Shown: positions 39,836 through 53,701 of the stretch, one piece after another
Layout of the letters: each line of letters begins with the position of its first letter
Numbering within the stretch: the stretch's first letter is position 1
Assembly: GCA_021741145.1 (NCBI GenBank)
Contig: JAIOYK010000011.1
Location: 1 to 64,000 of the forward strand
Length of the DNA stretch: 64,000 nt
From: Rhodospirillum sp.
GTDB lineage: Bacteria > Pseudomonadota > Alphaproteobacteria > Rhodospirillales > Rhodospirillaceae
Direction of reading: 5' to 3'
Notes under the pieces: generated by a model
Database searches by the model: none
What the model was told of the DNA's origin: nothing
The model's input: the letters and a program-made list of their open reading frames with translations, nothing else
Position numbers and translations under genes: made by a program

Positions 39836-41905
39836 ATGCCCAAGCTGACAATCGACGGCATCGAAGTCGAGGTCCCCGCCGGAACCACGGTTCTCCAGGC
39901 GGCCGAGATCCTCGGAATCGAAATTCCCCGGTTCTGTTACCACGAGCGCCTGTCGATCGCCGGTAACTGCCGTATGTGTCTGGTGGAAGTGAAACCCGGA
40001 CCGCCCAAGCCGGCGGCTTCCTGCGCCATGCCCGTCGCCGAGGGGATGGACGTGAGGACCGATTCTGAAATGGCTCGGAAGGCCCGCAAGGGCGTGATGG
40101 AATTCCTGCTGATCAACCACCCCCTGGATTGCCCGATCTGCGACCAGGGCGGGGAATGCGATTTGCAGGACGAGGCCATGACGTTCGGCAACGACCATTC
40201 CCGTTATGGTGAAATGAAGCGGTCGGTCACCGAAAAGGAGATGGGTCCCCTGGTCAAGACGGCCATGACCCGATGCATCCACTGCACCCGCTGTGTCCGT
40301 TTTACCACCGAGGTGGCGGGCGTCCCCGAGATGGGCATGTTGGGCCGCGGCGAGCATGCGGAGATCACCACCTACCTTGAGCAGGCATTGGACAGTGAGC
40401 TGTCTGGCAATGTCGTCGACCTCTGCCCCGTCGGCGCCTTGACCAGCCGCCCCTACGCCTTCACGGCGCGGCCATGGGAACTGCGCAAGACCGAGAGCAT
40501 CGACGTCCTGGATGCCCTCGGCACCAATGTGCGGATCGATGTCCGATCCGGGCAGGTGCTGCGGATCCTGCCGCGGTTGAACGAGGCGGTGAACGAGGAA
40601 TGGCTGGCCGACAAGTCCCGGCACGCCATGGATGGTCTGCGCCAGCAGCGCCTCGACACCCCCTATGTTCGAAAGGACGGCCAGTTGGTTCCCGCGAGCT
40701 GGGAAGAGGCCTTCGCCGCCATCCGCGCCAAGGTCGCCGGGCTCGATGGATCCAGGATCGCCGCCATCGCGGGGGATCAGGCCGACTGCGAGGCCATGAC
40801 CGCCCTGAAGGATTTGATGGGGGTCCTGGGCTCGACCAACCTGGATTGCCGCCAGGATGGAGCCAAGCTTGATCCAACGGTCCGCGCGGGCTATCTCTTC
40901 AACAGCACCGTTGAAGGTATCGAGAGCGCCGACGCCCTGTTGCTGGTGGGCTCCGACCCCCGTTGGGAAGCGCCGGTTCTCAATGCCCGGATCCGCAAGC
41001 GGTATTTGGCGGGCGGCTTCAAGGCCGGACGGATTGGTCCCGCGGGCCGGGACCTGACCTATCCCGTCGAGGAACTGGGCGTCGATCCCTCGGTTCTGAT
41101 CGAGATCGCCGAGGGCCGTCACCCCTTCGCCGAAGTCCTCAAGGCCGCGAAGACCCCGATGATTATTCTCGGGATGGGTGCCTTGACCCGGACCGATGGC
41201 GCCGCCATCCTGGCCGCCGCCCGCAAAGTCGCCGACACCACGGGCATGGTGACCGAAGGATGGAACGGCTTTAGTGTCCTGCATACCGCCGCCGCCCGCG
41301 TTGGGGGCCTTGATCTTGGCTTCGTTCCCGGTTCCGGGGGGCTTGACACGCGGGGCATTCAGGCTGGCTGTGCCTCGGGTGCTGTCGAGGTCCTCTACCT
41401 GCTTGGCGCCGATGAGATCGACACCAACGCCCTGGGCAAGGCTTTTGTGATCTACCAGGGCTCCCATGGGGATGCCGGGGCGCACCGCGCCGACGTGATC
41501 CTGCCGGGCTTGGCCTACACCGAGAAGGAAGCCACCTACGTCAACACCGAGGGGCGCCCGCAGCGGACCAAGGTGGCGGGCTTCGGTCCGGGCGAGGCCA
41601 AGGAAGATTGGAAGATCATCCGGGCCCTCTCCGGCGCCTTGGACAAGACCCTGCCGTTGGACAGTGTGCATCAGGTTCGGGCGCGGATGGCCGAGATCAA
41701 TCCGGTCCTGGGCACCATGAACGCGGTCACGCCCGCCGCCTGGGAGGCTTTTGGCACCGAGGGTCCGGTGGACACGGCGGCCTTCACAACGGCGATCGCC
41801 AATTATTACATGACCTGCCCGATCAGCCGGGCCTCCCCCACCATGGCGGAATGCACGCGGGTCTTCATCAACGGCAACCAAGAGCGGACGGGAACCGATG
41901 GCTGA
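39836..41905 (+). CDS. nuoG: NADH-quinone oxidoreductase subunit G
   Basis: [74 protein letters not shown]. Confidence 0.97.
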   Translation: MPKLTIDGIEVEVPAGTTVLQAAEILGIEIPRFCYHERLSIAGNCRMCLVEVKPGPPKPAASCAMPVAEGMDVRTDSEMARKARKGVMEFLLINHPLDCPICDQGGECDLQDEAMTFGNDHSRYGEMKRSVTEKEMGPLVKTAMTRCIHCTRCVRFTTEVAGVPEMGMLGRGEHAEITTYLEQALDSELSGNVVDLCPVGALTSRPYAFTARPWELRKTESIDVLDALGTNVRIDVRSGQVLRILPRLNEAVNEEWLADKSRHAMDGLRQQRLDTPYVRKDGQLVPASWEEAFAAIRAKVAGLDGSRIAAIAGDQADCEAMTALKDLMGVLGSTNLDCRQDGAKLDPTVRAGYLFNSTVEGIESADALLLVGSDPRWEAPVLNARIRKRYLAGGFKAGRIGPAGRDLTYPVEELGVDPSVLIEIAEGRHPFAEVLKAAKTPMIILGMGALTRTDGAAILAAARKVADTTGMVTEGWNGFSVLHTAAARVGGLDLGFVPGSGGLDTRGIQAGCASGAVEVLYLLGADEIDTNALGKAFVIYQGSHGDAGAHRADVILPGLAYTEKEATYVNTEGRPQRTKVAGFGPGEAKEDWKIIRALSGALDKTLPLDSVHQVRARMAEINPVLGTMNAVTPAAWEAFGTEGPVDTAAFTTAIANYYMTCPISRASPTMAECTRVFINGNQERTGTDG

Positions 41906-42911
41906 ATTCTGGACGGGCTACCTCTGGCCCACGCTGATCATTGTTCTCCAATGTCTGGTCATCATCCTGCCGATGCTGGCGGCCGTGGCCTATCTGACCT
42001 ATGCCGAGCGTAAGGTCATCGGCGCCATGCAGATGCGCAAGGGTCCCAACGTGGTTGGCCCCTTCGGTCTGCTGCAGCCCCTGGCCGATGGCCTCAAGCT
42101 GTTCGTCAAGGAAACGATCATCCCCACCGGGGTCAGCCGGGCGGTCTATATCCTGGCGCCGATGCTGACCTTCATCCTGGCGTTGATCGCCTGGGCGGTC
42201 ATTCCCTTCGACGCGGGTTGGGTGATCTCCGACATTAATGTCGGCGTGCTCTATCTCTTCGCCGTCTCCGGCCTGGGTGTCTATGGCATCATCATGGCCG
42301 GCTGGGCGTCGAACTCCAAATACGCCTTCCTGGGTGGTCTCCGCTCCGCGGCGCAGATGGTCTCCTACGAAGTGGCGATGGGCCTGATCATCATCTCGGT
42401 GATCATGTCCGCCGGATCCATGAACCTGACGGCCATTGTCGAGGCGCAGCGGGAGGGGATGTGGTATTTCATCCCCCACTTCCCGATGTTCATCATGTTC
42501 ATCATTTCCATCCTGGCCGAAACCAACCGCGCCCCCTTCGACCTTCCGGAAGCGGAGGCGGAACTGGTGTCCGGGTATAACGTCGAATATTCGGCCATGC
42601 CGTTTGCCCTGTTCTTCCTGGGTGAATACGCGAACATGATCCTGATGAGCGGGATCGCCGCGATTCTGTTCCTGGGAGGCTGGCTGCCGCCATTCGACAT
42701 CGCGCCTTTCAACTGGATCCCCGGCATCATCTGGTTCTTCGTCAAGATCGCCGCGATCCTCTTTGTCTTCCTGTGGGCCCGGGCGACCTTCCCGCGCTAC
42801 CGGTATGACCAGCTGATGCGGCTGGGGTGGAAAGTCTTCCTGCCCGGATCCCTGATCTGGGTCGTGATCACCGGTGGCGTGCTGGTCGGCTTCGACCTGC
42901 TGCCCCAATAA
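41898..42911 (+). CDS. nuoH: NADH-quinone oxidoreductase subunit H
   Basis: [80 protein letters not shown]. Confidence 0.97.
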   Translation: MAEFWTGYLWPTLIIVLQCLVIILPMLAAVAYLTYAERKVIGAMQMRKGPNVVGPFGLLQPLADGLKLFVKETIIPTGVSRAVYILAPMLTFILALIAWAVIPFDAGWVISDINVGVLYLFAVSGLGVYGIIMAGWASNSKYAFLGGLRSAAQMVSYEVAMGLIIISVIMSAGSMNLTAIVEAQREGMWYFIPHFPMFIMFIISILAETNRAPFDLPEAEAELVSGYNVEYSAMPFALFFLGEYANMILMSGIAAILFLGGWLPPFDIAPFNWIPGIIWFFVKIAAILFVFLWARATFPRYRYDQLMRLGWKVFLPGSLIWVVITGGVLVGFDLLPQ

Positions 42912-42929
42912 CGAGAGGAGCCAAAGCCG

Positions 42930-43418
42930 ATGTCCTCCATCGCTCAAGTCATTCGCTCCTTCGCCCTGTGGGAGTTGGTCTCCGGCATGGCCTTGACCTT
43001 CCGCTACATGCTGAAGCCCAAGGTCACCATCAACTATCCCTACGAGAAGAGCTTTCTATCCAACCGGTTCCGGGGCGAGCATGCCCTGCGGCGCTATCCC
43101 AACGGGGAAGAGCGCTGCATCGCCTGCAAGCTCTGCGAGGCCATCTGTCCGGCCCAGGCCATCACCATCGAGGCCGAGCCCCGGACCGATGGATCCCGCC
43201 GGACCACCCGGTATGACATCGACATGACCAAATGCATCTACTGCGGTTTCTGCGAAGAGGCCTGTCCGGTGGATGCGATTGTCGAGGGGCCGAATTACGA
43301 ATTCGCCACCGAGACCCGTGAGGAGCTGCTCTACAACAAGGACAAGCTTCTCGCCAATGGGGATCGATGGGAAGAAGAATTGGCGATGCGGCTGGCGCAG
43401 GACGCGCCTTACCGCTGA
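42930..43418 (+). CDS. nuoI: NADH-quinone oxidoreductase subunit I
   Basis: [37 protein letters not shown]...[27 protein letters not shown]. Confidence 0.97.
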   Translation: MSSIAQVIRSFALWELVSGMALTFRYMLKPKVTINYPYEKSFLSNRFRGEHALRRYPNGEERCIACKLCEAICPAQAITIEAEPRTDGSRRTTRYDIDMTKCIYCGFCEEACPVDAIVEGPNYEFATETREELLYNKDKLLANGDRWEEELAMRLAQDAPYR

Positions 43419-43634
43419 CCAGACTCTCCGAAGCCTCCGGGCTTTGAAGTGTCGGGCCACCGAACGGGGGAATGTTCGGATGGTCAGGCGGAATCGCCTT
43501 GAATAAGGGGGGAGCTCCTCCCGTCCATCTAGGTTTTATACCCGGATAGTCCCCATGGGCTGTCCGCTTCCGGGAACACGAACGATGCACCGCACGCACT
43601 CCAGCACCCCCGGCACGGCCGGGAAGGGGGACGA

Positions 43635-44252
43635 ATGATCGTACAGGGTCTCATCTTCTACATGCTGGCCGCCATCATGGTGGCGTCGGCCTTCATGGTC
43701 GTGACCAGCCGCAATCCGGTTCATTCGGTGTTGTGGTTGATCCTGGCCTTCGTGAACTCGGCGGGCCTGTTCCTCCTCCTCGGGGCGGAATTCGTGGCCA
43801 TGCTGGTGGTCGTGGTCTACGTGGGCGCGGTGGCGGTGCTCTTCCTCTTCGTGGTGATGATGCTCGACATCAATTACCTGAAGGTTCGGGAGGGCTTCCT
43901 GACCTACCTGCCCATGGGTGCCGCGCTGGGCGTGGTCCTGCTCTGCGAGATCGCCGTCCTGGCCGGTGGCTGGACCATGGCGCCGGAGGCCATGGGGCTG
44001 CGCGCCGTGCCCGCCCCGGAGCCGGGGACGATTTCCAACTCCCAGGCCCTGGGGCAGGTGATCTATACGGATTACGTCTACCTGTTCCAGGCCGCGGGTC
44101 TGGTGCTGTTGGTGGCCATGATCGGGTCGATCATGCTGACCCACCGCAGCCATCCGAACGTGCGTCGCCAGAAGGTCGCCGATCAGATCGCTCGGCGGAA
44201 GGAACGCACCCTCAAGCTCAATAAAGTGCCCACCGGCAAGGGGATTTCGTGA
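43635..44252 (+). CDS. nuoJ: NADH-quinone oxidoreductase subunit J
   Basis: [63 protein letters not shown]. Confidence 0.96.
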   Translation: MIVQGLIFYMLAAIMVASAFMVVTSRNPVHSVLWLILAFVNSAGLFLLLGAEFVAMLVVVVYVGAVAVLFLFVVMMLDINYLKVREGFLTYLPMGAALGVVLLCEIAVLAGGWTMAPEAMGLRAVPAPEPGTISNSQALGQVIYTDYVYLFQAAGLVLLVAMIGSIMLTHRSHPNVRRQKVADQIARRKERTLKLNKVPTGKGIS

Positions 44253-44560
44253 TGGAAATCACGCTGGCCCACTATCTCACCGTCGCCGCGATGCTGTTCA
44301 CTCTGGGTGTCTTTGGCATCTTCGCGAACCGCAAGAACGTGGTGGTCATCCTGATGTCCGTCGAGCTGATCCTGCTCGCGGTGAACATCAACATGGTGGC
44401 CTTCTCCGCCCACCTTCAGGACATGGTCGGACAGTTGTTCACCATGTTCATCCTGACCGTGGCCGCCGCCGAGGCGGGTATCGGCCTGGCGATCGTCGTC
44501 GTGTTCTTCCGGAACCGCGGCTCGATCGAGGTCGAAGACATCAACCAGATGAAGGGGTGA
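44252..44560 (+). CDS. nuoK: NADH-quinone oxidoreductase subunit K
   Basis: [36 protein letters not shown]...[37 protein letters not shown]. Confidence 0.96.
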   Translation: MEITLAHYLTVAAMLFTLGVFGIFANRKNVVVILMSVELILLAVNINMVAFSAHLQDMVGQLFTMFILTVAAAEAGIGLAIVVVFFRNRGSIEVEDINQMKG

Positions 44561-44570
44561 GGGGGACACC

Positions 44571-46499
44571 ATGATGTACGCCGCCATCGTCTTCCTGCCG
44601 CTACTCGGCGCCCTGATCGCGGGCTTCGGCCGTCACGCGTTGGGCGACAAGGGATCGCAGTGGGTCACTTGCACGGGATTGGGCATTGCCGCCCTGTTGT
44701 CTTGGTATGGCTTTTTCGAGGTCGCGGTGGTGGGCAACCCGACCACGGTCACCCTGTTCACCTGGGTGGCGTCCGGGGACCTGCAATTCGACTGGGCCCT
44801 GAAGATCGACACCTTGACCGCCGTCATGCTGATCGTGGTCACGACCATTTCCTTCATGGTGCATATCTACTCCGTGGGTTACATGCACCACGATCCGAGC
44901 GTGCCGCGCTTCATGGCCTATCTGTCCCTGTTCACCTTTACCATGCTGATGCTGGTGACCGCGGACAACCTGGTGCAGATGTTCTTCGGTTGGGAGGGCG
45001 TCGGTTTGGCCTCCTACCTGCTGATCGGCTTCTGGCACGAGAAACCCTCGGCCAATGCCGCGGCCATCAAGGCCTTCGTCGTCAACCGGGTGGGTGACTT
45101 CGGGTTCTCGTTGGGTATTTTCGGTGTCTTCGTGGTTTTCGGGACCGTCGGTTTGGACACGATCTTCGCCGCGGCGCCGCAGTATGCCGATTACATGGTG
45201 ACTTTCTTCGGGGTCGAGTGGCACGCCATGACGATCCTTTGTGTGCTGCTGTTCATCGGCGCCATGGGCAAGTCGGCGCAGCTTGGCCTGCATACATGGT
45301 TGCCGGACGCCATGGAGGGTCCGACGCCGGTTTCCGCCCTGATCCACGCCGCGACGATGGTGACCGCGGGCGTTTTCATGGTCGCGCGTCTGTCTCCACT
45401 GTTTGTCCTGTCGGACACGGCCATGGCCATCGTCACGATCGTTGGCGCCTCCACGGCCTTCTTCGCCGCGACCATCGGCTGTGTGCAGAATGACATCAAG
45501 CGGGTGATCGCCTATTCCACCTGCTCTCAACTTGGCTATATGTTCTTCGCGCTTGGCGTCGGTGCTTTTGGCACCGGTGTTTTCCACCTGATGACCCATG
45601 CTTTCTTCAAGGCCCTGTTGTTCCTGGGCGCCGGGTCGGTTATCCATGCCATGTCCGATGAACAGGACATGCGGCGCATGGGTGGTATCTGGAAGATGGT
45701 GCCTTGGACCTATGGGTTCATGTGGATTGGGTCCTGGGCCTTGATGGGTCTGCCGCCCTTCTCCGGCTACTTCTCCAAGGACATGATCCTGGAAGTCGCC
45801 TTCGCCGCCGATACCGGGGTTGGTCACTACGCCTTCTGGCTGGGCATCGCCGCGGCCGCCATGACCGCCTTCTATTCCACCCGCTTGATCCTGATGACGT
45901 TCCATGGGAAGCCCCGCGCCAACGAGCATGTGATGGGTCATGTTCACGAGAGCCCCTGGATCATGCTCGCTCCTCTGGTTGTTCTCGCCTTGGGCGCGAT
46001 GATCGCCGGTGGCGTCGGTGCCGAGCTGTTCATCGGCGAGGGTCGGGAGCACTTTTGGGGCGAAGCGGTGAAGGACATGGCGGTCACCGAACATGCCCAC
46101 CATGTGCCGGGATGGGTGAAACTGCTGCCCCTGGTTGTCACCGCCGCGGGGATCTTCTTGGGCTGGGTGTTCTACTCGGCCAAGCCGAAGTGGCCGGTTC
46201 GTCTGGCCGAAGCCCAGCCGGGGATTTACACGTTCCTGTTGAACAAGTGGTACTTCGACGAGCTGTACGACCGCATCTTCATCAAACCGGCTTTCGCCCT
46301 GGGACGTGCGTTCTGGAGGGGGGGTGACGGCGCGCTCATCGACGGGATCGGTCCCGATGGTGTCGCCTCGCTCACACGCTCCATCGCCGCGCGCTTTGGC
46401 AGGATGCAGTCCGGTTTCCTTTACCACTATGCCTTCGCGATGATCATCGGCGTTGCCGGAATCGTCACGTGGTTCATGGTCACCTCCGCCGGGCATTGA
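44571..46499 (+). CDS. nuoL: NADH-quinone oxidoreductase subunit L
   Basis: [85 protein letters not shown]. Confidence 0.97.
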   Translation: MMYAAIVFLPLLGALIAGFGRHALGDKGSQWVTCTGLGIAALLSWYGFFEVAVVGNPTTVTLFTWVASGDLQFDWALKIDTLTAVMLIVVTTISFMVHIYSVGYMHHDPSVPRFMAYLSLFTFTMLMLVTADNLVQMFFGWEGVGLASYLLIGFWHEKPSANAAAIKAFVVNRVGDFGFSLGIFGVFVVFGTVGLDTIFAAAPQYADYMVTFFGVEWHAMTILCVLLFIGAMGKSAQLGLHTWLPDAMEGPTPVSALIHAATMVTAGVFMVARLSPLFVLSDTAMAIVTIVGASTAFFAATIGCVQNDIKRVIAYSTCSQLGYMFFALGVGAFGTGVFHLMTHAFFKALLFLGAGSVIHAMSDEQDMRRMGGIWKMVPWTYGFMWIGSWALMGLPPFSGYFSKDMILEVAFAADTGVGHYAFWLGIAAAAMTAFYSTRLILMTFHGKPRANEHVMGHVHESPWIMLAPLVVLALGAMIAGGVGAELFIGEGREHFWGEAVKDMAVTEHAHHVPGWVKLLPLVVTAAGIFLGWVFYSAKPKWPVRLAEAQPGIYTFLLNKWYFDELYDRIFIKPAFALGRAFWRGGDGALIDGIGPDGVASLTRSIAARFGRMQSGFLYHYAFAMIIGVAGIVTWFMVTSAGH

Positions 46500-46510
46500 G
46501 AGAGGCCACG

Positions 46511-48043
<1,533 letters not shown>

Positions 48044-48064
48044 GAGCTCGGGGGAGTAGATCAG

Positions 48065-49537
48065 ATGATGTCTCAATCGCTTGTCATGGGTCCCGCTCTG
48101 CCGGAGATCCTCCTGGCGGTCCTCGCCCTGGCCATGCTGATGCTGGGTGTCTTCCGCAAGGGAGACACCACGGCCCTGGTGGGGTGGATCGCGGTCGCCG
48201 GCTTCGCCGTCGCCGGGGTGATGACCCTCATGGGGTCGGGCCACGACACCGAATTGGCCTTCGGTGGCCAGTTCATCAACGATGGGTTCGCCCGGTTCAC
48301 CAAGGTTCTGGTGCTGCTTGGTACCATCATGACGACCATCATGGCCCTGTCCTGGATGAAGCGGGAAGGGGAGGGGCGGTTTGAGTTCCCGGTGCTTATC
48401 ATCCTCGCCACCGTCGGTATGATGATGATGATCTCGGCGAACAGCCTGATGTCCCTTTACATGGGGCTCGAGCTGCAGTCGTTGGCGCTCTATGTCATCG
48501 CCGCCTTCCAGCGGGATAATCTCCGCTCCACCGAGGCAGGCCTGAAATACTTTGTTCTGGGCTCCCTGGCCTCTGGTCTGCTGCTCTATGGTATGTCCTT
48601 GGTCTATGGTTTCGCTGGCACCGTCAGCTTTGATGGGCTGGCCGAGATCGCGAACGCTGGAGAGGTCTCCACCGGTGTTCTGGTGGGCATCATCTTCATG
48701 GTCGCGGGCATGGCTTTCAAGGTGTCCGCCGTGCCCTTCCATATGTGGACTCCCGACGTTTATGAAGGGGCGCCAACGCCGGTCACCGCCTTCTTCGCCA
48801 CCGCTCCCAAGATCGCGGCGCTGGCCCTGTTCTGCCGGGTCATGATGGGGCCGTTCGAGGCCTATGCTCCCCAGTGGCAGCAGGTGATCGTCCTGATCTC
48901 CATCCTGTCGATGGTTCTGGGGGCCTTCGCCGCCATCAACCAGACCAATATTAAGCGGATGATGGCCTATTCCTCCATTGGTCACGTTGGATATGCCCTG
49001 ATTGGGATCGCCGTGGGCACGACCGCGGGGATCCAGGGGGTGCTCATCTACTTGGCCATCTATTTGTTCATGAATGTCGGTGCCTTCACCATCATCCTGG
49101 CCATGCGTCAAAAAGGCCGGGCGGTGGAAAACATCAATGATTTGGCGGGTCTGTCGAAGACAAACCCTTTGATGGCCGCGGCCATGACCATTTTCATGTT
49201 TTCCATGGCTGGTGTGCCACCCTTGGCCGGGTTCTATGGCAAGTTCTTCATCTTCATGTCCGCAATGGATGCTGGACTCATCACCCTTGGCGTGATCGGC
49301 GTCCTGTCCAGTGTGGTAAGTGCCTTCTACTATATCCGCCTTATCAAGGTGATGTACTTCGATGACGTGGTTGAGCCCTTGGACAGGCTGTCCGGCGCCA
49401 CGCAGAAGGCCATGTTGGCGATCAGCTTCGTGGTTATTCTCTTGTTCTTCCTGGTTCCCGCTCCGGTCGTGGATGGGGCCTTGGCCGCGGCGGAATCCCT
49501 GACTGGCGGAACCTCCGCTTTGGCCTCCAGCCATTGA
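48065..49537 (+). CDS. nuoN: NADH-quinone oxidoreductase subunit N
   Basis: LYMGLELQSLALYVIAAFQRDNLRSTEAGLKYFVLGSLASGLLLYGMSLVYG; AVPFHMWTPDVYEGAPTPVTAFFATAPKIAALAL. Confidence 0.97.
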   Translation: MMSQSLVMGPALPEILLAVLALAMLMLGVFRKGDTTALVGWIAVAGFAVAGVMTLMGSGHDTELAFGGQFINDGFARFTKVLVLLGTIMTTIMALSWMKREGEGRFEFPVLIILATVGMMMMISANSLMSLYMGLELQSLALYVIAAFQRDNLRSTEAGLKYFVLGSLASGLLLYGMSLVYGFAGTVSFDGLAEIANAGEVSTGVLVGIIFMVAGMAFKVSAVPFHMWTPDVYEGAPTPVTAFFATAPKIAALALFCRVMMGPFEAYAPQWQQVIVLISILSMVLGAFAAINQTNIKRMMAYSSIGHVGYALIGIAVGTTAGIQGVLIYLAIYLFMNVGAFTIILAMRQKGRAVENINDLAGLSKTNPLMAAAMTIFMFSMAGVPPLAGFYGKFFIFMSAMDAGLITLGVIGVLSSVVSAFYYIRLIKVMYFDDVVEPLDRLSGATQKAMLAISFVVILLFFLVPAPVVDGALAAAESLTGGTSALASSH

Positions 49538-49547
49538 CGCGGTCCCC

Positions 49548-50402
49548 GTGACCGTGTTTGTCCCGGGAAACCCGGATCCGGATGGGGAGATGGATGCCAA
49601 TGCCATCTCCCTACCACAGGGCTGGGCGCTGGACATCCATCCTCGCCTATCGAGTACCAATGCCACGGCCAAGGACCATGTTCTGGCGGAAACGGCCCGG
49701 GAAGGACTGATTGTCTGGGCGGGTGAGCAGACCGGAGGCCGTGGACGGCGGGGCCGGGTCTGGCATAGCCCCAAGGGCAACCTGTACCACAGCTATCTGT
49801 TCCGGTCCGGCGCCGCCCCCGCGGTGAATGCACAGTTGTCCTTCGTCGGCGCCGTTGCTTTGGCCGAGGCGATTGAGTCCCTCTGTGCCTTCGCGGATCC
49901 CCGGTGCAAATGGCCCAATGATATCGTCTGTCACGGCGGCAAGGTTTCGGGCATGCTGTTGGAGCAGGTGGAGACCCCCAAGGGGTGGGGTAAGGGAGAT
50001 CCCAAGGGAGAGGCTGCTTGGCTGGTTCTGGGGATCGGCGTCAACATCGCCACCGCACCTATTACCGGTGCCCTGTTCCCAGCCCTGGCCCTGGCCGACC
50101 TGGGATGCGGAATCACGGTTGAAAGTCTGTTGGAAGCCATCGCTGGATCCCTGAACAAATGGATTGGAAAATGGCGGACTGACGGGTTCGCGCCCATTCG
50201 GGACGCTTGGCTGGGCCGAGCCTTGGGGGTTGGGAAGCCCATCGTGGTTCGCCTGTCCGATACCGTCACCTTGCCCGGGGTCTTCGAAGGGCTGGACGGG
50301 GACGGACATTTGGTTCTCGTTGAACAAGGCGGTGGACGGCGGTTGATTTCCGCCGGGGACGTTTTTTTCCCCGGCCTGGAAGGGACGGATCTTCTTTCTT
50401 GA
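49548..50402 (+). CDS. birA: biotin-[acetyl-CoA-carboxylase] ligase
   Basis: [12 protein letters not shown]...[52 protein letters not shown]. Confidence 0.92.
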   Translation: MTVFVPGNPDPDGEMDANAISLPQGWALDIHPRLSSTNATAKDHVLAETAREGLIVWAGEQTGGRGRRGRVWHSPKGNLYHSYLFRSGAAPAVNAQLSFVGAVALAEAIESLCAFADPRCKWPNDIVCHGGKVSGMLLEQVETPKGWGKGDPKGEAAWLVLGIGVNIATAPITGALFPALALADLGCGITVESLLEAIAGSLNKWIGKWRTDGFAPIRDAWLGRALGVGKPIVVRLSDTVTLPGVFEGLDGDGHLVLVEQGGGRRLISAGDVFFPGLEGTDLLS

Positions 50403-50493
50403 CCAACGGGGCTTGACCATTTGGGTCCGATTATTCGAGCCCGATTATGCGGGAATGGACCGTCCGGTCGAACATCTGGGATTTGAGCGTACC

Positions 50494-51261
50494 ATGCTGC
50501 TGGCTATTGACGCGGGGAACACGAACACGGTCTTTGCCGTCTATGATGGGGACAAACGCCGTGGCGAGTGGCGCGCATCCACCAATCAGAACCGTACCGC
50601 CGACGAAATGGGGGTTTGGCTGCTGCAGTTGATGGCCCTAGCCGGGATCGACCCCAAGGCCATTGATGCTTGTATTATCGCCTCCGTAGTTCCGGCCGCG
50701 GTTTTTAATCTAAGATTGCTTTGCCATAATTACTTCCATTGTCCCCCGATGGTGGTTGGCGAAACGGACGTGAAGCTGGGTATTGGTGTCCTGTTGGACC
50801 ACCCGGAGGAAGTGGGCGCGGACCGTCTGGTTAACGCCGTCGCCGCCCATGAAACCTACGGTGGGCCGCTGATTGTCATCGACTTTGGCACGGCGACCAC
50901 CTTCGATGTGGTCGATGCCGAGGGCAACTATTGCGGTGGCGCCATCGCTCCGGGGGTGAACCTGTCCCTGGAAGCCCTGCATATGGCCTCGGCCAAATTA
51001 CCCCGGGTCGCCATTGGACGGCCCCGCACGGTGATCGGAAAATCGACCATACCGGCGATGCGGTCCGGCATCTATTTGGGCTATGTTGGCTTGATAGAGG
51101 GCCTCACCCGCCGCATATCGGAAGAGTTCGGTGCGCCCATGCGGGTGGTGGCGACGGGTGGGCTCGCGCCATTGTTCGCCGAGGCCACCGATGTGATCGA
51201 GCATATTGATCCCGACCTGACCCTGCGCGGCTTGTTGATCATCTACCGCCGCAATACTTGA
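50494..51261 (+). CDS. coaX: type III pantothenate kinase
   Basis: [79 protein letters not shown]. Confidence 0.95.
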   Translation: MLLAIDAGNTNTVFAVYDGDKRRGEWRASTNQNRTADEMGVWLLQLMALAGIDPKAIDACIIASVVPAAVFNLRLLCHNYFHCPPMVVGETDVKLGIGVLLDHPEEVGADRLVNAVAAHETYGGPLIVIDFGTATTFDVVDAEGNYCGGAIAPGVNLSLEALHMASAKLPRVAIGRPRTVIGKSTIPAMRSGIYLGYVGLIEGLTRRISEEFGAPMRVVATGGLAPLFAEATDVIEHIDPDLTLRGLLIIYRRNT

Positions 51262-51336
51262 CGATGTCTCGGAATCTCCCAAGCCGAGTCCGCCGTTTCC
51301 TAACCAACCCCTTGTTCGACGGGATCAATCCGCCCC

Positions 51337-53022
51337 ATGGCCGATACCAAGAAACCGGTTCCCCCACACTTCCACAAGGAAGGCCTGTATTTCGTTCCCC
51401 TGGGGGGCGCCGGGGAGATCGGCATGAACCTCAACCTCTACCGCTATGAGGGTAAGTGGTTGATGGTCGATCTGGGGATCACCTTCGGCAATGACACCAC
51501 GCCCGGCGTGGATGTGATCCTGCCAGATCCTTCTTTCATCGAAGAGTTGAAGGCCGAGTTGGTGGGATTGGTCATCACCCACGCCCACGAGGACCACCTG
51601 GGCGCCGTGCCCTACCTGTGGCCCTATCTGGAATGCCCCGTCTACGCCACGCCCTTCTCGGCGGAGTTCCTGCGCCACAAGCTGCGAGAGGATGACTTGG
51701 TGGATGAGGTCCCTTTGACGGAGATTCCCCTGGGCGGGCGGTTCTCCGTTGGACCTTTCGACCTGGAGTTCATCTCCACCACCCATTCCATCCCCGAGCC
51801 CAACCACCTGGCCATCCGCACAAAAGCCGGTGTGATCCTGCATACCGCGGATTGGAAGCTGGACCCCGAACCCCTGGTGGGTCAGCCAGCGGATCTGGAA
51901 GCGCTCAAGCGCTTGGGCGACGAGGGTGTGCTGGCCATGGTTGGCGACAGCACCAACATTTTTTCCGACAGACATTCCGGATCGGAAGGCGACGTTCGAC
52001 GCTCCATGATCGAGTTGTTCGGTCAGTTCAAGACAGGCCGCATCGCCGTGGCCTGCTTCGCGTCGAACATCGCGCGCATGGAGAGCATCGCCGTCGCCGC
52101 GCAGGCCAACGGCCGGGAGGTGGCGCTGGTGGGCCGCTCCCTCTGGCGCATGCATGATACGGCGAAGGCCTGCGGCTACCTGAAGGACGCGCCGAAGTTC
52201 CTGAGCGACGAGGAAGGGGCCTACCTGCCCCGGGACAAGGTCCTGTTCATCTGCACCGGATCCCAGGGGGAGCCCCGCGCCGCCCTGAAGCGCATCGCCG
52301 GGGACAGCCACCCTCATGTATCCCTGAGCAAGGGCGACGTGGTGATCTTCTCCAGCCGGATTATCCCGGGCAACGAGCGGTCGATCCTGCAGCTTCAGAA
52401 TCAGATCGCCGCCCTCGGGGCGAAGATGATCACCAACCGCGATGCCCTCGTCCATGTTTCCGGTCATCCGGGGGCGGACGAGGTCCGTACCCTCTATAAA
52501 TTGACCCGGCCTCGGATTTCCTTGCCCGTGCACGGGGAATACATGCACCTGGAGGAACACTCCACCGTGGCCCGGGAAATGGGGGTCGAGCATGTGGTCA
52601 CCATCACCAATGGCCATGTTGTCCGTCTCGACGGTGCCGAGCCCGAGGTGGTGGGCGAGGTTCCCACGGGCCGCTTGGCCCTGGACGGAGATCGCTTGAT
52701 CCCCCTGGAGAGTGAAGTTGTCCGCGACCGGAAGCGCATTGGCTTCAATGGCGCCGTGGTCGTCTCCCTGGCCCTGGACGGCAAGGGGCGCCTGATGGGC
52801 GAGCCGCGCATCACCGCCCGGGGTCTGCTTGACGTGGAGGATGACGCCGACGACATCGATGACCTTCTGGATCTGGTGACCAAGGCGGTCAACGGCATGC
52901 GCCCCGCGGACCGGCGGGACGATTACCCGGTGGAGGAAACGGTGCGCGTTGCCGTGCGCCGGTCCTTCCGTCAAAGTCAGAACCGACGGCCCGTGACGGA
53001 CATTCACGTTTTGCGTGTTTGA
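51337..53022 (+). CDS. rnj: ribonuclease J family metallo-beta-lactamase RNase
   Basis: FVPLGGAGEIGMNLNLYRYEGKWLMVDLGITFGND; ITHAHEDHLGAVPYLWP; VLFICTGSQGEPRAALKRIA; VHVSGHPGADEVRTLYKLTRPRISLPVHGEYMHLEEH. Confidence 0.95.
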   Translation: MADTKKPVPPHFHKEGLYFVPLGGAGEIGMNLNLYRYEGKWLMVDLGITFGNDTTPGVDVILPDPSFIEELKAELVGLVITHAHEDHLGAVPYLWPYLECPVYATPFSAEFLRHKLREDDLVDEVPLTEIPLGGRFSVGPFDLEFISTTHSIPEPNHLAIRTKAGVILHTADWKLDPEPLVGQPADLEALKRLGDEGVLAMVGDSTNIFSDRHSGSEGDVRRSMIELFGQFKTGRIAVACFASNIARMESIAVAAQANGREVALVGRSLWRMHDTAKACGYLKDAPKFLSDEEGAYLPRDKVLFICTGSQGEPRAALKRIAGDSHPHVSLSKGDVVIFSSRIIPGNERSILQLQNQIAALGAKMITNRDALVHVSGHPGADEVRTLYKLTRPRISLPVHGEYMHLEEHSTVAREMGVEHVVTITNGHVVRLDGAEPEVVGEVPTGRLALDGDRLIPLESEVVRDRKRIGFNGAVVVSLALDGKGRLMGEPRITARGLLDVEDDADDIDDLLDLVTKAVNGMRPADRRDDYPVEETVRVAVRRSFRQSQNRRPVTDIHVLRV

Positions 53023-53095
53023 TCCGCCGTGATGGGATTTATAATTCCCCGTAAATGTGCCCCCTTATCGCGGACTTGGAAGAGAGAGAAACACC

Positions 53096-53500
53096 ATGAT
53101 TGGACGTCTGAACCACGTCGCCATCGCCGTCCCCGACCTGGAGGCCGCCGCCGCGGGGTATCGGGGCACTCTGGGCGCCAAGGTCTCCGACCCCGTGCCC
53201 CAGCCCGCCCATGGCGTGACCGTGGTGTTTGTCGAACTGCCGAATTCCAAGATCGAATTGCTCCATCCCTTGGGCGAGACCTCCCCTATCCGGGCCTTTC
53301 TTGACAAGAACCCCTCCGGGGGCATCCATCATATTTGCTATGAGGTCGAGGACATCATCGCCGCCCGCGACAAGCTGAAGGCCGAGGGAAAGCGGGTGTT
53401 GGGCGACGGTGAGCCCAAGAATGGGGCGCACAACAAACCCGTCTTGTTCCTGCATCCCAAGGATTTTTATGGCACCCTCGTGGAGTTGGAGCAGGCGTAA
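53096..53500 (+). CDS. mce: methylmalonyl-CoA epimerase
   Basis: MIGRLNHVAIAVPDLEAAAAGYRGTLGAKVSDP...GVTVVFVELPNSKIELLHPLGETSPIRAFLDKNPSGGIHHICYEVED. Confidence 0.95.
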   Translation: MIGRLNHVAIAVPDLEAAAAGYRGTLGAKVSDPVPQPAHGVTVVFVELPNSKIELLHPLGETSPIRAFLDKNPSGGIHHICYEVEDIIAARDKLKAEGKRVLGDGEPKNGAHNKPVLFLHPKDFYGTLVELEQA

Positions 53501-53543
53501 GACTGGGCTCCTGCGCTCAACCAGAGGGGGACAGTGCACAACT

Positions 53544-53628
53544 GTGTGGGCTCCCGCCCACACCCGGCTGGGGAGTTTTACTCCCCAGACCCCACTGACT
53601 TCGTCATCCCCGTGAAAACGGGGATGAC
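53544..53628. repeat. cluster of three perfect hairpins; the last is a REP-like copy shared with 6653-6675
   Basis: gtgtgggc-tccc-gcccacac (53544-53563), ctggggagt-ttt-actccccag (53568-53588), gtcatccccgt-gaaa-acggggatgac (53603-53628). Confidence 0.75.
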
Positions 53629-53701
53629 GGATAAAAATACCGTGGGGTTTGGGGGGTAAAGGGGGCGAAAGTCCCTTATTTTGGTGAAGGAGGATCGCTC
53701 C

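Noticed and set aside
39725-41881. 718-aa - strand ORF
   Set aside because: Antisense to nuoG/nuoF.
43419-43634. 216-nt gap between nuoI and nuoJ considered as a missing gene
   Set aside because: No convincing ORF; gap length is unremarkable and all 14 nuo genes are present.
44601-46496. 631-aa - strand ORF
   Set aside because: Antisense to nuoL with the same low-complexity pattern.
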